Shown here piece by piece: positions 1 through 6,567 of a DNA stretch of 42,943 nucleotides; positions within the stretch are counted from its first letter, which is position 1, and each line of letters begins with the position of its first letter. The notes below the pieces were generated by a model. It was not told where the DNA came from and did no database searches. It was given only the letters and a program-made list of their open reading frames with translations. Source of the DNA: Paenibacillus elgii NBRC 100335. GTDB lineage: Bacteria > Bacillota > Bacilli > Paenibacillales > NBRC-103111. The position numbers and the translations under genes were made by a program. The stretch lies in assembly GCF_004000865.1 (NCBI RefSeq), contig NZ_BIMB01000063.1, positions 1-42,943 of the forward strand, in the 5' to 3' direction.

Positions 1-50
1 GGAAACACCGGCTTTTTTTATGGAAAGCTCACAACGGTACTCCTCGTAGA

Positions 51-90
51 AAAATAGGCCGCCTCCCACGAACAGAGTACGGTCTATTTA
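51..90 (-). terminator. Probable rho-independent terminator after the ArpU-like gene
   Basis: On the minus strand an 8-of-9 matched stem (AAATAGACC with GGCCTATTT) closes a loop of about 20 nt and runs into TTTTT. It lies just past the end of the ArpU-like gene. The loop is large, so the call is moderate. The first 50 bases hold no other recognisable feature. Confidence 0.5.
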
Positions 91-106
91 CTGCCTGCTT
101 ATTCTG

Positions 107-541
107 CTATGTCAGCTCGAACCCGCAATCCACTTCCAAAAATAGAGCCATTTCGTACATCGCCGCAAGCCGGTTTCGGTCGTACGCATCCTTGGACATG
201 CTCAGCCTATCGCATACCTGCGTATCTGTCGGTGTATTTTGCCGCATATACCGCGTTTCGATGATCGACCGCTGCTTGTCCGGCAGCAGGCTCAGCGCGA
301 TTTCCACGGAATCGCACACGTAACCGCGGTGCATTTGCTCGTTTACGTTGTACACGGCGATCTGCGCGGTCGGATCGCTTACCGCATTCGTCGCCCCGTG
401 GTACCGCGGATCGTAGCTGGCGGTAACCCGGGCTTCGCGGCGTTCGAAGCTGCTGTATTTATAGCTCCGGTACAGAGCCAGCCGTTCTTCCATGGCTGCG
501 CGGACGGCTTTTTTTTGCGCAAGCGTGAGCGTATCGTTCAT
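107..541 (-). CDS. ArpU/RinA-like phage-type transcriptional regulator
   Basis: A 144-residue protein resembling the ArpU family of late phage regulators, which act like small sigma-factor region-4 proteins. Residues about 84-134 (LLPDKQRSIIETRYM followed by a helix-turn-helix with MSKDAYDRNRLAAMYEMA) have the family's pattern of a helical pair ending in a recognition helix. The start is set at the ATG at 541 because AAAGGTGG lies 6 nt upstream; the longer open frame to 661 would read through the promoter-operator. No phage structural, packaging or integrase gene follows, so it looks like an isolated remnant or a domesticated regulator. It diverges from an XRE repressor and shares an inverted-repeat control region with it. 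The family call rests on pattern recognition of the C-terminal half. Confidence 0.65.
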   Translation of the reverse strand: MNDTLTLAQKKAVRAAMEERLALYRSYKYSSFERREARVTASYDPRYHGATNAVSDPTAQIAVYNVNEQMHRGYVCDSVEIALSLLPDKQRSIIETRYMRQNTPTDTQVCDRLSMSKDAYDRNRLAAMYEMALFLEVDCGFELT

Positions 542-634
542 AGCGACCACCTTTCGATACATCGAATGGTTATTTTTGCAGCGGACAAGCAACCGGGGGC
601 TGCTGTTCATCGTTTCTTGTTTTGTGTTAGTAAC

Positions 635-643
635 ATTATCACA
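635..643 (-). promoter_or_regulatory. Extended -10 promoter for the ArpU-like gene
   Basis: On the minus strand the sequence reads TGTGATAAT, that is TGn directly before GATAAT, a typical extended -10 element. No good -35 is visible. The left arm of the shared operator lies immediately upstream, so repressor binding would be expected to interfere. Confidence 0.5.
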
Positions 644-645
644 CA

Positions 646-695
646 TTCTTGTTATTAGCAATAATTATCCAAAAAATATTTACTAATAACAAGTA
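646..695. promoter_or_regulatory. Shared inverted-repeat operator between divergent regulators
   Basis: Perfect 11-bp inverted arms CTTGTTATTAG (648-658) and CTAATAACAAG (683-693) are separated by 24 bp. The similarity extends outward through ACAC on both sides with few mismatches. The right arm overlaps the promoter of the XRE gene and the left arm abuts the ArpU-like promoter. The natural reading is a repressor operator, probably for the adjacent XRE protein; the ligand protein is inferred. Confidence 0.65.
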
Positions 696-707
696 AGTGT
701 GTATAAT
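679..707 (+). promoter_or_regulatory. Promoter of the XRE regulator
   Basis: A -35 TTTACT (679-684) and a consensus -10 TATAAT (702-707) are separated by 17 bp. The right operator arm (683-693) sits between the two hexamers, an arrangement expected for autorepression. Confidence 0.7.
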
Positions 708-733
708 GGAAGAACAAGAAAGGATGTGCACGG

Positions 734-1405
734 ATGAACGTTCAGCAGTTCGGAGCCTATTTAAAAAGCCTGAGAGAAGCCAAAGGGCTGACACTTACCC
801 AATTGGGCGATCGGATCGGCTACTCGAATCCTTATTTATCCCAGATCGAAACGGGCAAGAAAAAAAACATGCCCTCGCCCGAGCTGCTGGAAAAGCTAGT
901 CGAACCGCTGGGTGTCGAGTATGCCGATCTGATGGCGGCCGCCGGCTACCGGAAGCTTGCCGACACCCACAAGTACCGGCAGGCGTTTCAAGATCTGCTC
1001 GATATTCTCGGCATCGACCTCGACGGGATCGTTCAAGCCCTTACCGTCATTCCCCGGACGGCCCTCAAACGATTGGAGCAGGAATATCGCCCTTTCTTCG
1101 GCGACGATTTTGAGATTACGCCAGACAGTTTGCAAGCTTTGCTTCAGCAAGATCCGCCAAAGGTCGAAATTTACAAGCTGATCGGCCAATTGGAAAGCAT
1201 GGCAGGGCAGTTCCGAACGACAAGAGCAGATGTGGAAAAAACCGATACCCAGACGCTCGACCATCTGTACGATATCGGCAAATCGCTTCAATATATTGAC
1301 GGCCTCCAATATAACGGCCACCTGCTCACCGATCAAGACCGGCAGCGCATTCTCGGGATGCTCAAGCTGCTGTTCCCGCAATACGAGGAGCAGGCCAACG
1401 ATTGA
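734..1405 (+). CDS. XRE-family (Cro/CI-type) transcriptional regulator
   Basis: A 223-residue DNA-binding protein. Residues about 6-62 form a classic XRE helix-turn-helix: LKSLREAKGLTLTQLGDRIG, then NPYLSQIETGKK and PSPELLEKLVEPLGV. The remaining 160 residues are helical and not recognised; they may serve dimerisation or sensing. There is no LexA-like peptidase motif. AAGGA lies about 10 nt before the ATG. It diverges from an ArpU-like phage regulator across an inverted-repeat operator, so it probably represses both itself and that gene. It ends 9 bp from the convergent MFS gene. Regulator, operator and phage-type partner together suggest the remains of a prophage control module. Confidence 0.8.
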   Translation: MNVQQFGAYLKSLREAKGLTLTQLGDRIGYSNPYLSQIETGKKKNMPSPELLEKLVEPLGVEYADLMAAAGYRKLADTHKYRQAFQDLLDILGIDLDGIVQALTVIPRTALKRLEQEYRPFFGDDFEITPDSLQALLQQDPPKVEIYKLIGQLESMAGQFRTTRADVEKTDTQTLDHLYDIGKSLQYIDGLQYNGHLLTDQDRQRILGMLKLLFPQYEEQAND

Positions 1406-1414
1406 GAAATGGCG

Positions 1415-2647
1415 TTACTGGTTTTCGCTCTCCAGCAAAGCCCCTTTTTTCCGAAGCAGCAGTTGCACGAAACCGTACGCGGATGAAACGAGCAGCACGC
1501 AGCCGGAAGCGATGTAAACCAAACGAACGCCGATCAGGTCCGTGACAACTCCGATCACGGCAATGGATAACATTGAGATGAGCTGAACCAAGGTAGACCG
1601 GGCTGCCGCCACTTTAAGCAAGGTATGCTCGTCCGAGCTGTTTTGAACCATCGACTCTTGCGCCAGATCGCGAATTTGATAAGCCGGCCCCATCAACAGG
1701 ACAAGCAGCAACGCCAGCATGCTGTTCAATACGAACCCATACAGCAGTGTCAGCAACCCGAACAGAGACGCTCCCAGCAGCATACTTACGGTCAGCTTCC
1801 CCTGCATCCGGCGGGAAAGACGAAGGACAATCAAACCGCCGACGATGGTGCCTAAATAGTAACCGCCGTTAATATATCCCCACCAGGCTTCTCCTTCGTG
1901 CAGAGCCTCTTTGACAAAAGTTAACGTGACGGCTCCGATCCAGATCGTGCCGACCCAAGATTCGATTAGATCCATCATGACAAGGACGCGCAGTCCTTCA
2001 TGCCTGTAAAGAATTTTCCAGCCTGCCGTCATTCTGTCCACAAGTCCTTGTTCGGTTCGAAGCCCCGCCGGTTCATGTTGCTTCCCGTGCCACTTCAACA
2101 GGAACATGCATCCGATCGATACGACGAGCAGCGCAAAAGTAATCCCGAGCGCAGCGCCTCGGCCCAAAACAGACAACAGTACGCCCCCCAGAGTCCATCC
2201 GGCAAATTGGAACGTTTGGTCCACCGTCGACAGCAAGCCGATCGCCTTCACCCGCTCCTTCTCGGGTACGACGGCCCGGAGCAGCGAGCTTTTCACAGGC
2301 GAGAACCAGCCGTTAAAAAAAGAAATGATCGCGAGCAGCACCATAGTGACAATCAAGCTCAAGGCCGAAACGTCCTGCGTTAGCATCAGCGCAAGACCCA
2401 GGAGAATCACCAGCTGCGTCGTTTGCGAAAAGATCAGCAGCGCGGGAAGCCGAAACCGGTCGGCAAACGACGGCAAAACGACGCCGCTGACCATTCGCGA
2501 AATGGCGCTGATTAGCGTCACGGCAGCGGACAATGCTGTCGAACCGGTCTGCGCGTACAAATGCATAACCACAACCATCGTATAGAGCGCAAAGCCGAGA
2601 TTGGTTGCCGTTTGGCTGACCAGTAAAGCGTAATATGAACGATTCAA
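1415..2647 (-). CDS. MFS transporter, probable exporter
   Basis: About 410 residues with roughly 12 hydrophobic segments and a polar central loop near residues 190-210, the architecture of a 12-helix major facilitator permease. The N-terminal half has the MFS_3 / EntS-like look of drug and siderophore exporters (NRSYYALLVSQTATNLGFAL). The start is probably the TTG at 2647, because GGGGGA lies 6 nt upstream; a TTG at 2653 is also open but has no spacing from that site. The gene stands alone with its own promoter region, which holds a 14-bp perfect palindrome, so repression by an unlinked regulator is likely. The substrate cannot be read from the sequence. Confidence 0.75.
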   Translation of the reverse strand: MNRSYYALLVSQTATNLGFALYTMVVVMHLYAQTGSTALSAAVTLISAISRMVSGVVLPSFADRFRLPALLIFSQTTQLVILLGLALMLTQDVSALSLIVTMVLLAIISFFNGWFSPVKSSLLRAVVPEKERVKAIGLLSTVDQTFQFAGWTLGGVLLSVLGRGAALGITFALLVVSIGCMFLLKWHGKQHEPAGLRTEQGLVDRMTAGWKILYRHEGLRVLVMMDLIESWVGTIWIGAVTLTFVKEALHEGEAWWGYINGGYYLGTIVGGLIVLRLSRRMQGKLTVSMLLGASLFGLLTLLYGFVLNSMLALLLVLLMGPAYQIRDLAQESMVQNSSDEHTLLKVAAARSTLVQLISMLSIAVIGVVTDLIGVRLVYIASGCVLLVSSAYGFVQLLLRKKGALLESENQ

Positions 2648-2679
2648 GCGCAATCCCCCGCAAATTAAATATACTTTTT

Positions 2680-2693
2680 ATACATATATGTAT
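2680..2693. promoter_or_regulatory. 14-bp palindromic operator upstream of the MFS gene
   Basis: The 14-bp sequence ATACATATATGTAT is a perfect palindrome. On the minus strand it lies just after TTAACA (a -35-like hexamer) and before TATATT, so it would occupy the promoter of the MFS gene. The palindrome size fits a TetR, MarR or PadR family repressor; which one is unknown. Confidence 0.45.
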
Positions 2694-2758
2694 GTTAAAT
2701 GTGCAGGATTAATTATAAATGCGCAGGCTTGAGGAAGCAATTGTTTTTTATAAAAGAA

Positions 2759-2791
2759 AATAGACCGGCCTCGACATGGCAGCGGTCTATT
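2759..2791 (-). terminator. Terminator of tRNA-Gly
   Basis: A perfect 9-bp stem (AATAGACCG with CGGTCTATT) is followed on the minus strand by TTTTCTTTT. It lies 15 bp beyond the 3' end of the tRNA. Confidence 0.75.
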
Positions 2792-2805
2792 CTGTAACCA
2801 ATATA

Positions 2806-2876
2806 AGCGGGTGATGGGAATCGAACCCACGCCACCAGCTTGGGAAGCTGGAGTTCTACCATTGAACTACACCCGC
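2806..2876 (-). tRNA. tRNA-Gly (anticodon CCC)
   Basis: The 71-nt cloverleaf has acceptor GCGGGTG paired with CACCCGC, a T-arm containing GGTTCGATT, and anticodon stem CCAGC/GCTGG enclosing the loop TTCCCAA. Positions 34-36 of that loop read CCC, so it decodes GGG. The 3' CCA is not encoded. A terminator follows directly, so it is a single-gene transcript. Confidence 0.95.
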
Positions 2877-2939
2877 GCGAAAAGGGATTGCGCTTATTTA
2901 TTATAAGCGTTCCCTCTCGTTTTGTCCAGTAGCGGCCCG

Positions 2940-3464
2940 CTACTTAATCTCCCCGATCTGATCGAACGGGTAATAACGGAACAGCGCCTTGCCGACAAGC
3001 TTGCTTTTGTCCACGAACGGCGTCGGCCACAGGTGGGAATCCTTGCTGTCGTTGCGGTTGTCGCCAAGGAACAAATATTTCCCTTCCGGCACTTGAACCG
3101 GGCCAAATTGATATTTCATCGGCTCCTTCACATAAGGCTCGTCCACCTTCTCGCCATTTCGGTACAGCGCGCCGTCCTTCACTTCAATCGTATCGCCCGG
3201 CAGGCCGATCAGCCGTTTAATGTAGCGCTTATCTTCTTCTCCCTTGAGCGGCGGATAAAAGACGACGATGTCGCCGAATTTAAAATCGGTTAGCGCGACC
3301 ATCTTTTCCACAAACACTTTATCGTCGAGCTGAATGGTCGGCAGCATCGAACCAGTCGGCACCTTCATCCCCTGCGCCACGTACGTGTTGAACGAAAAGC
3401 TGATGATGACGGCCAAGCCAAGCGGCGCTACCCATTCCTTCGCCCATCGCATGATTCGGTTCAA
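2940..3464 (-). CDS. sipS: Signal peptidase I
   Basis: A 174-residue membrane-anchored serine protease that removes signal peptides from exported proteins outside the cytoplasmic membrane. One N-terminal membrane segment (residues about 12-30) precedes the catalytic motif PTGSMLPT with the nucleophile Ser39. The general base Lys83 is in YIKRLIGLPGD, and the conserved GDNRNDSKDS box is at 134-143. Length and single anchor match the small Bacillus SipS/SipT type rather than the two-anchor enterobacterial LepB. The start is a TTG at 3464 with GGGAG about 7 nt upstream. It is monocistronic. The paralogue-level symbol (sipS versus sipT or lepB) is uncertain. Confidence 0.93.
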   Translation of the reverse strand: MNRIMRWAKEWVAPLGLAVIISFSFNTYVAQGMKVPTGSMLPTIQLDDKVFVEKMVALTDFKFGDIVVFYPPLKGEEDKRYIKRLIGLPGDTIEVKDGALYRNGEKVDEPYVKEPMKYQFGPVQVPEGKYLFLGDNRNDSKDSHLWPTPFVDKSKLVGKALFRYYPFDQIGEIK

Positions 3465-3575
3465 GAGCTTCTCCCTCGCCTTCTCTACGTCGTTTCACTT
3501 AACTATACCGGATACGAAGGAAAAGAGTATTAAAATAACCTTAAAATTAGAAAACGCTGACCGTTCGCCATACAT

Positions 3576-3604
3576 TTGAAGCAAGCCAGCGAATTAGGTA
3601 CAAT
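3576..3604 (+). promoter_or_regulatory. Promoter of the aldo/keto reductase gene
   Basis: TTGAAG (3576-3581), a 17-bp spacer and TACAAT (3599-3604) form a good sigma-A promoter 43 bp before the start codon. Confidence 0.65.
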
Positions 3605-3646
3605 CAGGGAGAAGCGCAAAATCATTCGCTTGAGGAGGGATTATCG

Positions 3647-4579
3647 ATGAAATACCGGAAGCTGGGCAAAACAAACATGAAGGTGTCCGTCATCGGGGTT
3701 GGCACATGGCAGTTCGGCGGCGAATGGGGCAAGCCGTTTACCCAGGAGGAAGCGGATGCGATTCTGGACGAAGCCAAAGCGTGCGGCATCAACCTGATCG
3801 ACACCGCGGAATGCTACGGAGACCATACGTCCGAATCGCTCATCGGAAGCTACATTTCCCGGTGCCGGCGCGAAGACTGGGTCATTGCCACCAAGTTCGG
3901 GCATAAATTTCACGCCCATCTGGACCGGAGTCAGGAATGGTCGCCGCAAGCAGTGCTGGCTCAGCTCGATGCCTCGCTCAAAGCGCTCCAGACGGACTAC
4001 ATAGATCTTTATCAGTTTCATTCGGGCACAGACGAAGCCTTCGATCAGGACGAGCTGTGGACCTTGCTGGATAAACAAGTACAGGCGGGAAAAATACGGC
4101 ATCTCGGCACGTCCATCGGCAGCAACGACAACCTCCATCAGACGGACGCCTCCGAACGCGTGAACTCGAAGGTGATTCAAGTCGTTTACAACCGGCTCGA
4201 CCGCAAACCCGAGGAGCGGGTTTTCCCGTCCTGCGAGCGCCAAGGACTTGGCGTGCTGGCGCGCGTGCCGCTGGCCAGCGGCTACCTGAGCGGCAAATAC
4301 AATCCCGGCGCCTCGTTCGCGGAGAACGACGTCCGCCATCGGCACGACCCGGAGCAAACGCGGCTGAAGCTGGAGGAAGTGAAGCGCATCCGCGAGCACG
4401 AAGTGCCGGAGGGCATGGATATGGCGACGTGGGCGCTGGCTTGGTGCCTGAAGCATCCTGCGGTCAGCGCGGTAATTCCGGGCTGCAAAAGCCGCCAGCA
4501 GGTCATCGCCAACGCCGCTGCCGCAAGGTATGTGGGCGACGGTCACCCACAGGCTTGGCAGGAAACGAACGTCGAATAA
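3647..4579 (+). CDS. Aldo/keto reductase
   Basis: A 310-residue NADPH-dependent oxidoreductase of the AKR superfamily with the (beta/alpha)8 fold. The catalytic tetrad is visible: Asp52 (NLIDTAECYG), Tyr57, Lys83 (VIATKFGHK) and His125 (DLYQFHSG). The C-terminal part (ALAWCLKHPAVSAVIPGCKS) is the usual cofactor-binding region. GAGGAGGG lies 7 nt before the ATG at 3647. It has its own promoter and terminator. Family members reduce many small carbonyl compounds, so the substrate is unknown. Confidence 0.9.
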   Translation: MKYRKLGKTNMKVSVIGVGTWQFGGEWGKPFTQEEADAILDEAKACGINLIDTAECYGDHTSESLIGSYISRCRREDWVIATKFGHKFHAHLDRSQEWSPQAVLAQLDASLKALQTDYIDLYQFHSGTDEAFDQDELWTLLDKQVQAGKIRHLGTSIGSNDNLHQTDASERVNSKVIQVVYNRLDRKPEERVFPSCERQGLGVLARVPLASGYLSGKYNPGASFAENDVRHRHDPEQTRLKLEEVKRIREHEVPEGMDMATWALAWCLKHPAVSAVIPGCKSRQQVIANAAAARYVGDGHPQAWQETNVE

Positions 4580-4637
4580 GCACCCGAGCCGGGTCACTAC
4601 CTGCCTCTCAGAAGTGCCCGCCTCCACAAAATAAACA

Positions 4638-4683
4638 AGCGTTCCGGCCCTCGCATTGGACGAGGCTGGAACGCTTCTTTTTT
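4638..4683 (+). terminator. Terminator between converging AKR and GGDEF-EAL genes
   Basis: A long stem (AGCGTTCC...GGAACGCT, hairpin 4638-4675) is followed by TCTTTTTT. It ends the aldo/keto reductase transcript. It probably also helps stop the opposing transcript, although the minus-side U tract is weaker. Confidence 0.85.
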
Positions 4684-4686
4684 CCA

Positions 4687-6423
4687 TTAAGCTGGAGGCC
4701 GCAGCATCAGATCGGTAAATTCGTTTGCCGGAACCGGCTTGCTGTAAATATAGCCCTGGATTTCCCTGCATTTGATATCGAGCAGGAAGGAAAGCTGCTC
4801 CTCCGTCTCGACTCCTTCGGCAATCACGTTCAGCTTCAGGCTGAGCGCCATGGCCATAATCGCCTGGACGATGGCAGCGTCGTCGGGATCGACCGTAATG
4901 TCGCGAACGAACTGCTGCGCAATTTTGAGCTTATCGATTGGAAATTTCTTGAGATAATTGAGGGACGAATAGCCGGTGCCGAAATCGTCCATCGAGATAT
5001 GTACGCCGAGCTCGCGCAAGGTTTGCAGCTTTTGAATGACTTGATCCACATGGTACATCGCAATACCTTCGGTAATTTCCAGCTCCAGATACCGCGGCTC
5101 CAGCCCGCTTTCCTGCAGCGCATCGAGCACGACTTGGACGAAATCGTGCTGGTGAAACTGAATCGGAGAGATGTTCACCGCCATCTTCAGCGGCGGAAAC
5201 CCGGCGAGCTGCCATGCCTTGTTCTGCTTACAGGCCGTGCGCAGCACCCATTGTCCGATCGGAATGATCAATCCCGTCTCTTCGGCCAGCGGAATAAATT
5301 CACCCGGCGAGATAAAGCCAAGCCGCGGATGATTCCAACGGATGAGTGCTTCCATTCCGTTCATGCGGGTCGTGAAAATATCGACCTGCGGCTGGTAATA
5401 CAGGACGAATTCCTCCTGCTCCAGCGCTTTGTTCAGCCACTCTTCCATCACCAGCTTTTGGATGACCGTATCGTTCATCTCGGCCTTGTAGAACTGGTAG
5501 CCGTTTTTCCCGAGCTCCTTGGCCCGGTACATGGCCGTATCGGCATTTTTCATGAGCGTAATGGGATCTTCCCCGTCCTGCGGATACATCGCGATTCCGA
5601 TACTGCAGCCGACACGAAGCTCGTGGCCGTCTATGGCAAACGGCTGACTGAGCAGATGGATGATTTTCTGCGCCACCTTCTCGGCGTCATGCGGCTGCGA
5701 CGTATCCTTGATCAGCACGGTAAATTCGTCCCCGCCCTGCCGCGATACGTTATCGTCTGCCTGCAGCCAGCTTTTGAGCCTCTCCGCCGCTTCTGTCAAC
5801 AGGAGATCGCCGAACGCATGGCCGAACGTATCGTTGACGTTCTTAAACCGGTCCAGATCAATGAACATGACGGACAGCTTGCGCCCCGACAGCTTGGCCT
5901 TCCGGATCGACATGCCGACGGTTTGTTGGAACTTCTGGCGGTTCGGCAGCCCGGTCAGCATATCGTGATAGGCGAGGTACGTAAGCTGGCGTACCGTAAA
6001 TTCCCGGTTGCGCATATCCGTCAGCACAAAGTAAAGGATCGGCGTCATGAGCAGAGCGAGACCCGCCAGATCGGCCATGGTTCCCATCAAATTGGCAGTT
6101 TGCCACGACGCATAGCGCACCGCCAATTCCACCATTTCTGCGAACGCCATAATCACGACGGCCGGGGCCAGCGCCCGAATCGGCTTGATGCTGTTTTTCC
6201 GAACGGCCGCATTAAGGATCGGGGCGACCAACAGCACAATCAAGCCCGATTTCATGAAGTCCAACGGGTCATTAGGCACGCCAAGCAACTGTTTGAGCGA
6301 AAGCAGAACGATTTCCGCACCGGCCATGACGCACCACAGATGCAGAAGCGCAGCGTGCCGATACAGTTTATGCCGCCATTCCCGCAGCAGACCCGAACCT
6401 ACAGGACTCCGTTTTTTTGCCAT
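4687..6423 (-). CDS. Membrane-bound GGDEF-EAL cyclic-di-GMP protein
   Basis: A 578-residue protein with about four membrane segments (residues 25-135), a GGDEF domain (150-315) and an EAL domain (330-575). The GGDEF motif at 230-234 is intact, but the inhibitory RxxD site expected just before it is QADD. In the EAL domain ExL (358-360), Asn417, ELEITE (447-452), Asp479-Asp480, Lys500, AEGVE (535-539) and Gln556 are present. The usual LKID motif, however, reads LKIA, with Ala502 at the Asp position. The protein could make c-di-GMP, degrade it, or be biased toward one activity. AGAGGA precedes the ATG. It has a good promoter and no obvious partner. Confidence 0.92.
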   Translation of the reverse strand: MAKKRSPVGSGLLREWRHKLYRHAALLHLWCVMAGAEIVLLSLKQLLGVPNDPLDFMKSGLIVLLVAPILNAAVRKNSIKPIRALAPAVVIMAFAEMVELAVRYASWQTANLMGTMADLAGLALLMTPILYFVLTDMRNREFTVRQLTYLAYHDMLTGLPNRQKFQQTVGMSIRKAKLSGRKLSVMFIDLDRFKNVNDTFGHAFGDLLLTEAAERLKSWLQADDNVSRQGGDEFTVLIKDTSQPHDAEKVAQKIIHLLSQPFAIDGHELRVGCSIGIAMYPQDGEDPITLMKNADTAMYRAKELGKNGYQFYKAEMNDTVIQKLVMEEWLNKALEQEEFVLYYQPQVDIFTTRMNGMEALIRWNHPRLGFISPGEFIPLAEETGLIIPIGQWVLRTACKQNKAWQLAGFPPLKMAVNISPIQFHQHDFVQVVLDALQESGLEPRYLELEITEGIAMYHVDQVIQKLQTLRELGVHISMDDFGTGYSSLNYLKKFPIDKLKIAQQFVRDITVDPDDAAIVQAIMAMALSLKLNVIAEGVETEEQLSFLLDIKCREIQGYIYSKPVPANEFTDLMLRPPA

Positions 6424-6461
6424 GTCGATCCTCTGCTTCCTCTGATGAAGGGTTTTCTTTT

Positions 6462-6490
6462 ATTCTAATTCCCCAGAACCAAAAGAACAA
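6462..6490 (-). promoter_or_regulatory. Promoter of the GGDEF-EAL gene
   Basis: On the minus strand TTGTTC (plus 6485-6490), a 17-bp spacer and TAGAAT (plus 6462-6467) lie about 40 bp upstream of the start codon. Confidence 0.55.
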
Positions 6491-6567
6491 GAGAATTTTA
6501 GTTATAAAGACCCATATTAATCGACATAAAACGATAAAATCCAACATCACTTTTATTGAAATTCCGA

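Noticed and set aside
4429..6468. Very long plus-strand open frame (679 codons)
   Set aside because: It is the antisense shadow of the GGDEF-EAL gene, with no ribosome site and no family resemblance.
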